Shown: one piece after another, positions 42,484 to 51,580 of the stretch
Layout of the letters: each line of letters begins with the position of its first letter
Numbering within the stretch: the first letter of the stretch is position 1
Assembly (NCBI GenBank): GCA_002293525.1
Contig: DBDJ01000062.1
Coordinates: 1 to 56,493, forward strand
DNA: 56,493 nucleotides
Source of the DNA: Lachnospiraceae bacterium UBA935
GTDB lineage: Bacteria; Bacillota; Clostridia; Lachnospirales; Lachnospiraceae
Direction: 5' to 3'
The notes under the pieces: model-generated
What the model saw: only the letters and a program-made list of their open reading frames with translations
The model's database searches: none
Told to the model about the DNA's origin: nothing
Position numbers and translations under genes: made by a program

Positions 42484-43272
42484 ATGATATTGGATACCAT
42501 CGCAGAAAGTACCCGTGCCCGAGTGGCCGGCTGTAAAAAGCAGCACCCGCTGGAGCACCTCCGCCGCCAGGCCGAGGAACTGGGAGCGGATACCGGCTTC
42601 CCCTTTTTTAAAGCGTTGTCGGGAAGCGACATTGCCTTTATCTGTGAGGTCAAAAAGGCATCTCCGTCCAAAGGCATTATTGCCGAACATTTTCCCTATC
42701 TTGACATTGCCCGTGAATATGAAGATGCCGGGGCGGCAGCTGTATCTGTTCTGACAGAGCCGGAATTCTTCATGGGCAGCGACAGCTATTTGAAGGACAT
42801 CGCTGCCGCGGTAAAGATACCGGTATTGCGCAAGGACTTTACGGTTGATGCTTATCAGATTTATGAAGCAAGGTTACTGGGAGCGGCCGCTGTCCTGCTG
42901 ATCGCCGCGCTGCTGCCAGAGCCAGTGATCAGAGATTACTTGGCCATTTGCCGCAGCCTCGGCCTGTCCGCCTTAGTGGAAGCTCACGATGAAAAAGAGG
43001 TAGAAGCTGCCCTGAAAGCCGGAGCCGGGATCATCGGTGTCAACAACCGTGACCTGCGGACTTTTAAAGTAGATATCACTGCCTCATACCGGCTACGCGC
43101 CTTGGTCCCGGAAAACCGCCTGTTTGTTTCCGAGAGCGGGATTGCCAGCCCCGAAGACATCAACAGTCTGCGGCAAAACGGGGTAAACGCTGTCCTCATC
43201 GGGGAAGCCCTGATGAGATGCCAGGATAAAAAAGCCGCCTTGGCCCAATTACGAGGGTCAGCCGTCTCATGA
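42484..43272 (+). CDS. trpC: indole-3-glycerol phosphate synthase
   Basis: TrpC closes the indole ring, giving indole-3-glycerol phosphate. The 262-residue TIM barrel has EVKKASPSKG (catalytic Lys), VLTEPEFFMGS, LRKDFTVDAYQIYEARLLGA, VNNRDLRTF and SESGI. The start ATG 42484 has AGAAAGGATGCTACT before it. It is the third enzyme of the operon and is separate from trpF, as in most Firmicutes. Confidence 0.97.
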   Translation: MILDTIAESTRARVAGCKKQHPLEHLRRQAEELGADTGFPFFKALSGSDIAFICEVKKASPSKGIIAEHFPYLDIAREYEDAGAAAVSVLTEPEFFMGSDSYLKDIAAAVKIPVLRKDFTVDAYQIYEARLLGAAAVLLIAALLPEPVIRDYLAICRSLGLSALVEAHDEKEVEAALKAGAGIIGVNNRDLRTFKVDITASYRLRALVPENRLFVSESGIASPEDINSLRQNGVNAVLIGEALMRCQDKKAALAQLRGSAVS

Positions 43273-43288
43273 AAGGCACAGTAAGATT

Positions 43289-43897
43289 ATGACAAAGGTC
43301 AAAATATGCGGCCTGAAAAGCCGCCAGGACATCGAATATGTGAATCAGGCAAAGCCGGATTATGCCGGGTTTGTATTTGCTCCCGGGAAGCGGCAGATCG
43401 ATGCTGAGACGGCAGCGTACCTGCGCCCCATTCTCAGTAAACAAATTATTTCCGTCGGGGTATTTAAGGATGCCGAAGAAAGCTTGGTACTCCGGCTTGC
43501 AGACCAGAAAATCATCGACATGATCCAGCTTCACGGAGAAGAGGCAAGCGAATACATGAACCGCATCAAAACCCGGCTCCCGGTACCGGTCATTAAGGCG
43601 ATCAGCGTCGGAAATACAGCTCAAGAAGACCTGATCAGAGAATATCAGGAAGCCGGATGTGATTTTTTCCTGTTTGACCAAGGCGGCGGCGGTACCGGAA
43701 AAACCTTTGACTGGAACCGCTTACCCTATTCTCCCCGGCCGTACTTTATCGCAGGAGGGATCCATGCCGGCAATGTGATTCAGGCTATGAAGCTAAAGCC
43801 TTATGCAGTGGACATAAGCAGCGGCGTTGAGACTTCCGGCTGCAAGGATGCGGCGAAAATAGTGGAGATAGTCAAGCTGGTAAAAGATAATTCATAA
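43289..43897 (+). CDS. trpF: phosphoribosylanthranilate isomerase
   Basis: TrpF performs the Amadori rearrangement of phosphoribosylanthranilate. The 202-residue TIM barrel has the catalytic Cys in VKICGLKS (C7), the Asp in FLFDQGGGGTGKTFDW, and AGGIHAGNV and DISSGVETSGCKD near the end. It lies 16 nt after trpC. The gap to trpB is 412 bp and is filled with repeats A2 and C2, unlike the tight spacing usual here. Confidence 0.96.
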   Translation: MTKVKICGLKSRQDIEYVNQAKPDYAGFVFAPGKRQIDAETAAYLRPILSKQIISVGVFKDAEESLVLRLADQKIIDMIQLHGEEASEYMNRIKTRLPVPVIKAISVGNTAQEDLIREYQEAGCDFFLFDQGGGGTGKTFDWNRLPYSPRPYFIAGGIHAGNVIQAMKLKPYAVDISSGVETSGCKDAAKIVEIVKLVKDNS

Positions 43898-43900
43898 AAG

Positions 43901-44173
43901 AGGGGCTCCACTTTACTTGGTTTCCTCTGCGTTGGTACTTAATGCGTTACTGTTCACAGCCCGGGCGAAGTGCATACGCCGTTACTCCACAGTAATAACG
44001 TTCTGCGAACGTTATGCACACAAATCGCTAAAGACATGCGATTTGGCGCTTGCACAACTCGGGATTTTGCGCAAGAACAGCGCAAAACACCTCGCGTTTG
44101 GTCTGAACTGTAATCTTAAGGATCCCGCCGAGAAATCCGACTGCCCAGCCCGCCGGTTCCCGAGCCCCCCCCC
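43901..44173 (-). repeat. repeat A2, copy of the palindromic element, interrupted by C2
   Basis: The left end (CTCCACTTTAC, TTGGTTTCCTCTGCGTTGG) matches the centre of A1. The right end (44126-44173) matches the A1 terminal arm in the opposite direction: on the minus strand GCTCGGGAACCGG then GGGCTGGGCAGTCGG. Between them sits repeat C2. The outer bases (TTAAGTTT, TAGC, G-run) also resemble the flank of A1, so the element may be longer than its GC-rich arms. The remaining 44174-44309, before trpB, has CAGATGCAAGTACAGATAAACG-like small duplications and no ORF. Confidence 0.75.
43945..44086 (-). repeat. repeat C2, inserted in A2
   Basis: The minus strand matches C1 through GCGCAAAATCCCGAG, CAAGCGCCAAATCGCA, TTTAGCGATTTGTGTGCATA, ACGTTCGCAGAACGTT, TTACTGTGGAG and ATGCACTTCG. 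An extra hairpin TTTTGCGC-aagaaca-GCGCAAAA closes one end. Its place inside A2 suggests that C moved into A. Confidence 0.78.
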
Positions 44174-44309
44174 GCTACTCAATTCAAACTTAATGGCATT
44201 CTGTAAACAGTAAAAGCATGGGGGATATAGAAACACTAAATGAGTAGATAGCAGAGTAGTTACAAGTACAGATGCAAGTACAGATAAACGATAAAGGAGA
44301 AACAAAGCT

Positions 44310-45494
44310 ATGTCGAAAGGCCGATTTGGAGATCATGGGGGCCAGTATATCCCCGAGACCCTGATGAACGAAATCATTAAGCTGGAAGAAAACTACGAGT
44401 TCTACAAAAACGACCCGAATTTCAACAGGGAGCTGACCGACCTGCTGAATCAGTATGCCGGCCGCCCGTCACTGCTTTATTATGCCGAACGGATGACCCG
44501 CGACTTAGGCGGGCCGCGGATCTACCTGAAAAGAGAAGACCTGAACCATACCGGTTCGCATAAGATCAACAACGTCCTGGGACAAGTCCTGTTAGCCGCG
44601 AAGATGGGCAAGACCCGTGTTATTGCGGAGACCGGCGCCGGCCAGCACGGGGTGGCGACAGCCACCGCGGCGGCCTTGCTGGGGATGGAATGCGAGATAT
44701 TTATGGGTAAGGAAGATACCGAACGGCAGGCCCTCAACGTATATCGCATGGAACTGCTGGGGGCTAAGGTCCATCCCGTCACCAGCGGTACCCAGACCCT
44801 CAAAGATGCGGTCAATGAAACGATGAGGGAATGGACGGCCAGGGTTCATGATACCCACTATGTCTTAGGCTCGGTTATGGGACCGCATCCATTCCCGACG
44901 ATCGTCCGGGACTTCCAAAGCGTCATCAGCAAGGAAGCCAGAGCCCAGATCATGGAAGCAGAGGGACGCCTTCCGGCGGCCGTAGTCGCCTGTGTGGGCG
45001 GCGGCAGCAACGCTATGGGGATGTTCTATCATTTTATCCCGGATAAAGAGGTTCGCCTGATCGGCTGTGAGGCGGCCGGCCAGGGGACGGATACCGACCG
45101 CCATGCGGCGACGATAACCAAAGGCTCGCCCGGTGTGTTCCATGGGATGAAATCTTATTTCTGCCAGGATGAATATGGTCAGATTGCCCCAGTTTATTCG
45201 ATCTCGGCCGGTCTCGACTATCCCGGCATCGGTCCGGAGCACGCTTATCTCCATGACAGCGGCCGGGCCGAATATGTCGCTGTTACCGATGAAGAGGCGG
45301 TGGCGGCCTTTGAATATCTGGCCCGGACTGAGGGCATCATCTGTGCCATCGAAAGTGCTCATGCCGTGGCTCATGCCAGAAAGATTGCCGCCGGTTTTGA
45401 CCGTGACAGCAACATCATCATCTGCCTTTCCGGCCGCGGTGACAAAGATGTGGCCGCGATAGCACGTTACAAGGGGGTAACTATCCATGAGTAG
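44310..45494 (+). CDS. trpB: tryptophan synthase beta chain
   Basis: TrpB makes tryptophan from indole and serine with pyridoxal phosphate. The 394-residue protein has the PLP lysine in HTGSHKIN (about residue 84), ETGAGQHGVATATAAA, the phosphate-binding GGGSNAMGMF and IICLSGRGDKD. It overlaps trpA by 8 nt, so both are co-translated. It lies 412 bp from trpF behind repeats. No strong new promoter or terminator was found there, so read-through from the T-box promoter is likely. Confidence 0.97.
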   Translation: MSKGRFGDHGGQYIPETLMNEIIKLEENYEFYKNDPNFNRELTDLLNQYAGRPSLLYYAERMTRDLGGPRIYLKREDLNHTGSHKINNVLGQVLLAAKMGKTRVIAETGAGQHGVATATAAALLGMECEIFMGKEDTERQALNVYRMELLGAKVHPVTSGTQTLKDAVNETMREWTARVHDTHYVLGSVMGPHPFPTIVRDFQSVISKEARAQIMEAEGRLPAAVVACVGGGSNAMGMFYHFIPDKEVRLIGCEAAGQGTDTDRHAATITKGSPGVFHGMKSYFCQDEYGQIAPVYSISAGLDYPGIGPEHAYLHDSGRAEYVAVTDEEAVAAFEYLARTEGIICAIESAHAVAHARKIAAGFDRDSNIIICLSGRGDKDVAAIARYKGVTIHE

Positions 45495-46257
45495 AATCAA
45501 AGACGCATTTATTAACCAGAAGGCCTTCATCGGTTTTGTAACCGGAGGGGATCCTGATCTAAAGACCAGTGAAGAAATCATCCTGAAGATGATAGCGGGC
45601 GGCTGCGACCTGATCGAGATCGGCATTCCGTTTTCTGATCCGGTTGCCGAAGGACCGGTCATCCAGGAAGCCAACCTAAGGGCTCTGGCAGCAGGTGCGA
45701 CGGTTGACAGTATTTTTACGCTGGCCGCTTCGGTCAGGGCCAAAACCGCGGTTCCGCTGGTGCTGCTGACCTATCTCAATCCCGTATATCACTACGGTTA
45801 TCAGGATTTCTTTGCCGGATGTCGCCGCAGCGGGATTGACGGCATCATTATCCCGGACCTGCCTTATGAGGAAAAAGGCGAGCTGCAGCCGTATGCCGCT
45901 TTGCAGGGAATTGACTTGATCACCTTGATCGCCCCTACCTCCGGGCAGCGCATCGCCCGGCTGGCAGAAGACGCCGCCGGCTTTATCTACATCGTTTCTT
46001 CCATGGGAGTGACCGGTACTCGGACGCAGCTAAGCGACTCCCTGACGGATACTATGGCCGCCGTAAAAGCGGTTACCGACGTCCCGGTGGCGGTAGGATT
46101 CGGAATCCATACTCCCGAGCAGGCCGCCGGGATCGCCAAGTCAGCCGACGGTATCATCGTGGGCAGTGCCATTGTCCGGCTGGCGGCCCAGTATGGCCAG
46201 GAGGCTCCGGACTACATATATCACTATATTAAGCAGATGAAAGCAGCTATCTCATAA
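45487..46257 (+). CDS. trpA: tryptophan synthase alpha chain
   Basis: TrpA cleaves indole-3-glycerol phosphate and passes indole through a tunnel to TrpB. The 256-residue TIM barrel has the catalytic Glu in LIEIGIPFSDP. The position of the second catalytic acid (Asp60 of E. coli, in DPLADGP) is Glu here (DPVAEGP), a change I recall as common in Firmicutes. GFGIHTPEQ and GIIVGSAIV form the phosphate site. Its start overlaps the trpB end by 8 nt. No terminator hairpin is obvious right after it. Confidence 0.96.
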   Translation: MSRIKDAFINQKAFIGFVTGGDPDLKTSEEIILKMIAGGCDLIEIGIPFSDPVAEGPVIQEANLRALAAGATVDSIFTLAASVRAKTAVPLVLLTYLNPVYHYGYQDFFAGCRRSGIDGIIIPDLPYEEKGELQPYAALQGIDLITLIAPTSGQRIARLAEDAAGFIYIVSSMGVTGTRTQLSDSLTDTMAAVKAVTDVPVAVGFGIHTPEQAAGIAKSADGIIVGSAIVRLAAQYGQEAPDYIYHYIKQMKAAIS

Positions 46258-46301
46258 AATCTGTCGTTTATACAAAAAAACTGTTAATTGTGACAGGCAT
46301 A

Positions 46302-46329
46302 TTGATATTCCTCCGCATTAATTTACAAT
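46302..46329 (+). promoter_or_regulatory. possible promoter of the GH19 gene
   Basis: TTGATA (46302-46307), 16 nt, TACAAT (46324-46329), 56 nt before the start codon. A moderate match. Confidence 0.45.
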
Positions 46330-46385
46330 AATATTAACAAGATGCTTACATGTAAATTGATTCATTATCATTAAAGGAGGATAAG

Positions 46386-48008
46386 ATGAAGAACAAAGGA
46401 TGTCACAAATACCTGATGCTCCTTGTGGCGTTTGCCCTGATCGTTGTTCCGCTGGGCGGGATGGCCAGCGGGGCGATTTATGCTCGGGCGCAAAGCTACC
46501 CTGAGTGGCAGTCCTCGGTGGCCTATACTGGTGGCAACCGTGTGGTCTATGAAGGTAATGTTTACGAAGCGAAATGGTGGACAAAGGGAAATAACCCGGC
46601 AGTGCCCACGAACAGCGCCCATCCCTGGCAGCTCATCGGACCGGCGGAAGAAGACGGCAGTGACGGTGGTGGCGGAGAAGAAGGCGATGATCCTGATCCG
46701 GTCGGGAATTATCCGGTCTGGAATGCCGGAGCGGTATATGTCGCCGGTGACAGGGTGTTTTATGACGGCATGATATATGAGGCCAAGTGGTGGACACAGG
46801 GCAATAATCCGGCCATGCCAAGCGGCGCTCATCCCTGGCAGCTTATCGGTCCGGGCGGAACAACCGATCCCGGCACTACGCCTACGCCGAGCACTGATCC
46901 TGACCCGACTCCGACCCCGAGCGCCGATCCTGATCCCGACCCGACTCCGACCCCGTCGGTTCCGCCGGTCGGCTCCGAAGTCTTGAGCGATGCTGAGATC
47001 AACGAGCTATGGGACGGCATCGACCCCAAATACTCGCCGGAGAATGCCGGTCAGCGTCTGGAGCAGTATCTGAGCCAGAGCGATTTTGAGGCGTTGTTCC
47101 CGCGCCGTCACGGGTCTGCTATGTGGCGGGAGCTCAATCCCCAGTATAGCGGGCCGGAATATTATTCCTACGCCAATCTGAAGGCTGCTATCGTCCATGT
47201 GGCCGGGATCAAATACAAAGTCGAATACCGGCAGGGGGTTTATTATGCGCCGCGGATCAGCGTATTAAACAAAGCGACCAAGGCCCAGACGGTAATCTCG
47301 GTGCATCAGGATTTTAATGCATCATGGAACATCAATAAGCCGATCGAGACCAAAATCGTTGACTTCGGCTGCTTCCTTGCCGATGGCACCGAAAATGATA
47401 AAAAGCGGGAAATTGCCGCATTTTTAGCCAATATTGCCCATGAAACCAGCGGCGGCTGGGCCACGGCTCCGGGCGGCATGCTGGCATGGGGTCTGTATTT
47501 TAACGAGGAAGTCTCCTATGCCGGTACCAGCCAGGTCGGTTACGTTGATTCAAGCAGTCAGGACTTTCCGCCTGTCCCCGGCAAATCCTACCATGGGCGG
47601 GGGCCGATGCAGTTGAGCTGGAACTACAATTATGGGCTGATCAGTGCGATCCTGTATCAGGACAAAAACGTCCTGCTAAACAATCCGGAACTGGTAGCAC
47701 AGGATGGCAAGCTGGGATTTATGACGGCATTGCTGTTCTGGATGACGCCTCAGTATCCAAAGCCTTCCTGCCATGATGTCATAACCAATCTCTGGACTCC
47801 TTCGCCGCAAGACGTGGGAAGAGGCATAACCGAAGCCGGCTTCGGGGTGACCATCGTGATTATCAACGGCGGCTATGAAGCCAATAAGGATGCTTCTGAT
47901 TCCCGTGTGGGCAGAAGAATCGGCCATTATGAGGATATTGCCAGACGCAACGGTGCCGACATAACCGGTGAGAAGCTGGATACCTTGGGAATGATGCCAT
48001 TTGTATAA
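46386..48008 (+). CDS. secreted GH19 chitinase-like glycoside hydrolase with two carbohydrate-binding modules
   Basis: This 540-residue protein has a signal peptide (about residues 1-36). Two chitin-binding modules of CBM5/12 type follow (about 37-87 and 108-157), each with the same Y-x-W start, VYEAKWWT-GNNPA and HPWQLIGP. A Thr/Pro/Asp linker (about 160-200) leads to a C-terminal GH19 catalytic domain: FLANIAHETSGGW with the acid Glu, and SYHGRGPMQLSWNYNYG typical of GH19. It should cut chitin or a similar beta-1,4-GlcNAc polymer outside the cell. Peptidoglycan is a possible alternative, since some GH19 enzymes are endolysins. The strong ribosome site is AAAGGAGGAT. A terminator follows. 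Confidence 0.88.
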   Translation: MKNKGCHKYLMLLVAFALIVVPLGGMASGAIYARAQSYPEWQSSVAYTGGNRVVYEGNVYEAKWWTKGNNPAVPTNSAHPWQLIGPAEEDGSDGGGGEEGDDPDPVGNYPVWNAGAVYVAGDRVFYDGMIYEAKWWTQGNNPAMPSGAHPWQLIGPGGTTDPGTTPTPSTDPDPTPTPSADPDPDPTPTPSVPPVGSEVLSDAEINELWDGIDPKYSPENAGQRLEQYLSQSDFEALFPRRHGSAMWRELNPQYSGPEYYSYANLKAAIVHVAGIKYKVEYRQGVYYAPRISVLNKATKAQTVISVHQDFNASWNINKPIETKIVDFGCFLADGTENDKKREIAAFLANIAHETSGGWATAPGGMLAWGLYFNEEVSYAGTSQVGYVDSSSQDFPPVPGKSYHGRGPMQLSWNYNYGLISAILYQDKNVLLNNPELVAQDGKLGFMTALLFWMTPQYPKPSCHDVITNLWTPSPQDVGRGITEAGFGVTIVIINGGYEANKDASDSRVGRRIGHYEDIARRNGADITGEKLDTLGMMPFV

Positions 48009-48036
48009 GATCGACAGCGTCCGTGAGAGATAAAAG

Positions 48037-48074
48037 CCCTGCCTGGTTCTTGATGAAACCAGGCGGGGTCTTTA
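48037..48074 (+). terminator. terminator after the GH19 gene
   Basis: A 12-bp stem (48037-48048 with 48057-48068, one G-T pair) is followed by TCTTTATT. The T-run is imperfect. Confidence 0.7.
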
Positions 48075-48086
48075 TTGCCTAAAAGC

Positions 48087-48150
48087 AGGATTTCGCATAA
48101 AGTTACTGTGGAGCAGTGATTTGATGCACTTTGGCCAGGGAGTGAGCAGA
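48087..48150 (+). repeat. repeat C3, truncated copy
   Basis: AGGATTTCGCATAA, GTTACTGTGGAGCA and TTTGATGCACTT followed by GGGAGTGAGCAG match the second half of C1 with a deletion of the AACGTT hairpin. It lies between the GH19 terminator and nadK. Confidence 0.65.
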
Positions 48151-48298
48151 AAGTTGCAGAAACATTTTCCGGCAGAGTTTTCGCAGATAGGATTTGACAC
48201 TCCATTACAGGAAGGTTATAATAATTTAATGCTATTATTAATTTTTGATAGATAAAGGATGTCTTAGTATTCATCAGAGGGTATATGCAGAGGCTATC

Positions 48299-49102
48299 AT
48301 GAAGAATTTTTTTATTATCACCAACCAGACCAAAGACCCTGATCAGGCAATCACAAACCAAGTCAAACAATTATTAATCCAAAAAGGCGGCCGCATTGTC
48401 GGGCAGCCGGAGCAGGCAGAGAGTATTCTGGTGCTTGGCGGAGACGGCACCCTGCTTCGGGCCGCAACCGATCTGGTTCATTGCAACATCCCATTCTTGG
48501 GTATCAACATCGGGGGCCTGGGCTTTTTGGCAGAAGTGGACAAGGCCAGCATTGATCAGGCGCTGGACAGGCTGGTCAGCGATGATTTTGCCCTGGAAAA
48601 CCGCATGATGCTTTTAGGAACCGTTAACGACAAGACGTTTTCGCCGTATACCGAACATGCCCTCAACGACATTGTCATTGTCGGGACATCACCCCTTCAT
48701 CTGAGCTATTTCAGCCTCACTGTCAACGGACTGCTTTTGAACCGCTATGTTGCCGACGGGATGATCGTTTCCACCCCTACCGGTTCTACTGGCTATAATC
48801 TGTCCGCAGGCGGACCTATCATAGAGCCGCGGGCAGAAATGATCCTGCTTACGCCCCTGTGCCATCATTCCCTCCGCAGCAGGAGCATCATTTTATCCCC
48901 GGAAGATGACATCACGATCACGGTCGATACCGATAAATATAACCGGGAACAAGAGCTGGTGGCGGTATTCGACGGCAACCGGAGAATCAACCTTGCCACT
49001 GATGACACCATCAAAATCACCAGATCAGAAAAAGCCACCTCTATCATTAAGCTGAGCACGACCAATTTCTTTGAGATCCTGCAACGTAAAATGGCAGACT
49101 AG
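48299..49102 (+). CDS. nadK: NAD kinase
   Basis: NAD kinase phosphorylates NAD to NADP. The 267-residue product has the diphosphate motif LGGDGTLLRAA, the NDIVIVG segment, and STPTGSTGYNLSAGG with the family Gly-rich loop. The start chosen is ATG 48299, with AGAGG shortly before and the usual opening MKNFFIITN; an in-frame ATG at 48245 adds 18 residues without support. argR and recN follow on the same strand, the conserved nadK-argR-recN order of Clostridia. Confidence 0.95.
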   Translation: MKNFFIITNQTKDPDQAITNQVKQLLIQKGGRIVGQPEQAESILVLGGDGTLLRAATDLVHCNIPFLGINIGGLGFLAEVDKASIDQALDRLVSDDFALENRMMLLGTVNDKTFSPYTEHALNDIVIVGTSPLHLSYFSLTVNGLLLNRYVADGMIVSTPTGSTGYNLSAGGPIIEPRAEMILLTPLCHHSLRSRSIILSPEDDITITVDTDKYNREQELVAVFDGNRRINLATDDTIKITRSEKATSIIKLSTTNFFEILQRKMAD

Positions 49103-49191
49103 GGTATCGAAGCCTTCAGTCATTATGATTCATCAAATCCCATGATTCAGTAAAAGGAAACAAGCAAATCAGACAGTAATCAGGAGTCCCC

Positions 49192-49641
49192 ATGAAAAAA
49201 AGCCGACACGAGAAAATCAAGGAACTCATCCGTACCCAGGCAATCGAAACGCAAGAAGAACTTGCCGACCAGCTCCGCAATGCCGGTTTCGAGGTTACAC
49301 AGGCGACCGTTTCCAGAGACATCAGAGAAATGCGGCTTTCCAAGATGCCGGCCGGTTCCGGCAGGCAAAAGTATGTCTTCCTTCCCCAGAACGACCACCA
49401 GATGGGGGACAAATACATCCGGGTACTGCGGGACGGCTTTATTTCCATAGAAGCCGCTCAAAATATCCTCGTGGTAAAGACGGTGTCCGGCATGGCCATG
49501 GCAGTAGCGGCAGCGATCGATGCCTTTAAATTTCCCGAAGTAGCAGGCTGCATTGCCGGTGATGATACCATCATGGCAGCAGTCAGGACAGTTGACGAAG
49601 CATATGAAGTAATGGACAAAATAAAAGAAATGCTGAATTAA
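49192..49641 (+). CDS. argR: arginine repressor ArgR (AhrC)
   Basis: ArgR is a hexameric regulator that binds ARG boxes when arginine is bound, repressing arginine synthesis and activating catabolism. The 149-residue protein has the N-terminal winged helix (QEELADQLRNAG, then VTQATVSRDIREM) and the C-terminal arginine-binding domain with GCIAGDDTIMAAV, where the GDD pair contacts arginine. Length and order are standard. It lies 89 nt after nadK, with ribosome site CAGGAG. Confidence 0.95.
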   Translation: MKKSRHEKIKELIRTQAIETQEELADQLRNAGFEVTQATVSRDIREMRLSKMPAGSGRQKYVFLPQNDHQMGDKYIRVLRDGFISIEAAQNILVVKTVSGMAMAVAAAIDAFKFPEVAGCIAGDDTIMAAVRTVDEAYEVMDKIKEMLN

Positions 49642-49753
49642 AGAATGCCAAATGAATGATATTACATTGAAGGATGTCAAATAGATTGCTGTTAAGTCGA
49701 TGTTAGAGTTAATATAATAAATTTTAAGAAATGGATAGAGGACTACAATTCGG

Positions 49754-51433
49754 ATGTTAATCAGTTTACATGTGAAAAACTTAGCTTTAATTGAAGAAGC
49801 CGAAATATATTTTACCGAGGGCCTTAATGTCATGACCGGCGAGACAGGAGCCGGAAAATCCGTTATTATCGGTTCCGTCAACCTGGCGCTGGGCGCCAAG
49901 GCCGACAAAGACTACATACGGAGCGGAGCCGAGTATGCGCTGGTGGAACTGCTATTCGGATTGGAAAATGAAGCCCAGAGCACCTTAGCGGCCTCCATGG
50001 GGCTTCAGGCCGACGAGGACGGAATGTTGATCCTGCAGCGAAAGATCATGCCGTCCCGGAGCGTCTGTAAGATCAACGGGGAAACCGTCAGTGCCGGGCA
50101 GCTTAAAAGCTTGGCCTCTGTTTTGCTGGATATTCACGGCCAGCATGAGCACCAGTCTTTATTGCGGCCGGCCAGCCACAAGGATATCCTAGACGGCTTT
50201 GCCGGTACCGGGCTGGCTGGCATTAAGTCCGAACAGGCCGAACTCTACCGCCGCTATAGTACCGTTTTAAAAGAACTGGAACGGAATACCCTGGATGAAG
50301 CTGCCAGGCTGAGAGAAACCGACCTGCTTTCCTTTGAAGTAAAAGAAATAGAAGCGGCCCGCCTGCAGGAAGGCGAAGACGAGCAGGTTGAAAGAGACTA
50401 TCAGTTTATGTGCAATGCCGGCAAGATCAGGGAAGCCGTCGGCAATGCTTATGCCCTCACCGGATCTGAAAACGGTGCCGGCGCAGGAGCCGGCCGAGCC
50501 CTAAAAGAAATAAAAAATGTATCGGTTTTGGATGAAGCACTTGGTTCTCTGGAAGAGCAGCTTCAGGATATTGATTTGCTGCTGAATGATTTTAACCGTT
50601 CTGCGGCAGACTATATATCAGGACTTGAATACGACGAGGAAAGCTTCCGCCAGACGGAAGAACGCCTGAATCAGATCAACCGGCTGAAAAGCAAATACGG
50701 CCAAACCATTTCCCAGATCCTGAAAGCAAAAACAGAAAAGGAAAAGAAGCTGGCAGTCTTGGAAGATTATGAGAATACCCGTCAGAACCTGCTGATGGAA
50801 AAAGAACAGTTAAAAGAGCAGGTTTTGGAAAAATGCCGGGTAATCTCGGAATTGCGGTCAAAGTATGGAAAATCCCTTGCTGGAGAAATGCGAAAGGTGC
50901 TGGCTGACCTGAATTTTCAGGATGTGCGTTTTGAAGTGGACATTACGGTCGGCGAGGAGTTCGGCGCTGATGGTTATGACAAGGTGGTGTTTATGATTGC
51001 CCCGAACCTTGGCGAGGCGATGAAACCGCTGCAGCAGATCGTCAGCGGCGGCGAGCTGTCACGGATCATGCTGGCGTTAAAGACCGTTCAGGCTGATAAA
51101 AATGAGATGCATACCTTGATATTTGACGAGGTGGATGCCGGAATCAGCGGTAAAACGGCCTGGAAAGTGGCGGAAAAACTGGGTCTCCTTGGCTCCGGCC
51201 GCCAGGTAATCTGTATTACCCACCTTCCTCAGATTGCCGCCATGGCCGACACCCATTTTGTCATAACCAAAAACGTACGGCAGGACAGAACCGTAACCTC
51301 GATTCAAAAAATAAATGATGAAGCAAGCATCCATGAGCTTGCCCGCTTGCTGGGGAGCGAGACCATAACTGATGCGGTTTTAAACAATGCTAAAGAAATG
51401 AAAGAATTGGCAGTAAAATCTAAAAAGATGTAA
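49754..51433 (+). CDS. recN: DNA repair protein RecN
   Basis: RecN is an SMC-like ATPase that tethers broken DNA ends and helps RecA. The 559-residue product has Walker A GETGAGKS, the RecN-specific HGQHEHQSLL, central coiled coils (about residues 150-210 and 280-375), signature SGGELSRIMLALK, and Walker B TLIFDEVDAGISGKTA. The ribosome site is weak (GAGG at about 49739, 12 nt before the ATG). A terminator follows the stop. Confidence 0.96.
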   Translation: MLISLHVKNLALIEEAEIYFTEGLNVMTGETGAGKSVIIGSVNLALGAKADKDYIRSGAEYALVELLFGLENEAQSTLAASMGLQADEDGMLILQRKIMPSRSVCKINGETVSAGQLKSLASVLLDIHGQHEHQSLLRPASHKDILDGFAGTGLAGIKSEQAELYRRYSTVLKELERNTLDEAARLRETDLLSFEVKEIEAARLQEGEDEQVERDYQFMCNAGKIREAVGNAYALTGSENGAGAGAGRALKEIKNVSVLDEALGSLEEQLQDIDLLLNDFNRSAADYISGLEYDEESFRQTEERLNQINRLKSKYGQTISQILKAKTEKEKKLAVLEDYENTRQNLLMEKEQLKEQVLEKCRVISELRSKYGKSLAGEMRKVLADLNFQDVRFEVDITVGEEFGADGYDKVVFMIAPNLGEAMKPLQQIVSGGELSRIMLALKTVQADKNEMHTLIFDEVDAGISGKTAWKVAEKLGLLGSGRQVICITHLPQIAAMADTHFVITKNVRQDRTVTSIQKINDEASIHELARLLGSETITDAVLNNAKEMKELAVKSKKM

Positions 51434-51462
51434 ATTAATTTACGAAATATTTCACATACTAA

Positions 51463-51489
51463 GGGAGACATTTTTATGTCTCTTTTATT
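51463..51489 (+). terminator. terminator of the nadK-argR-recN operon
   Basis: GAGACAT (51465-51471) pairs with ATGTCTC (51476-51482) around TTTT. The stem is extended by two G-T pairs and followed by TTTTATT. Confidence 0.8.
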
Positions 51490-51505
51490 ATGGCTTGGAA
51501 ATAAC

Positions 51506-51535
51506 AGTTTAAATTACAGTAGTTTAAATTACAGT
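51506..51535 (+). repeat. perfect 15-bp tandem duplication before spoIVB
   Basis: AGTTTAAATTACAGT occurs twice in direct succession (51506-51520, 51521-51535), followed by a partial AGTTTGATATA. Confidence 0.8.
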
Positions 51536-51580
51536 TTGATATATAAGATTTAGTAATTAAGAAGATAAGGATGTGAAAAT

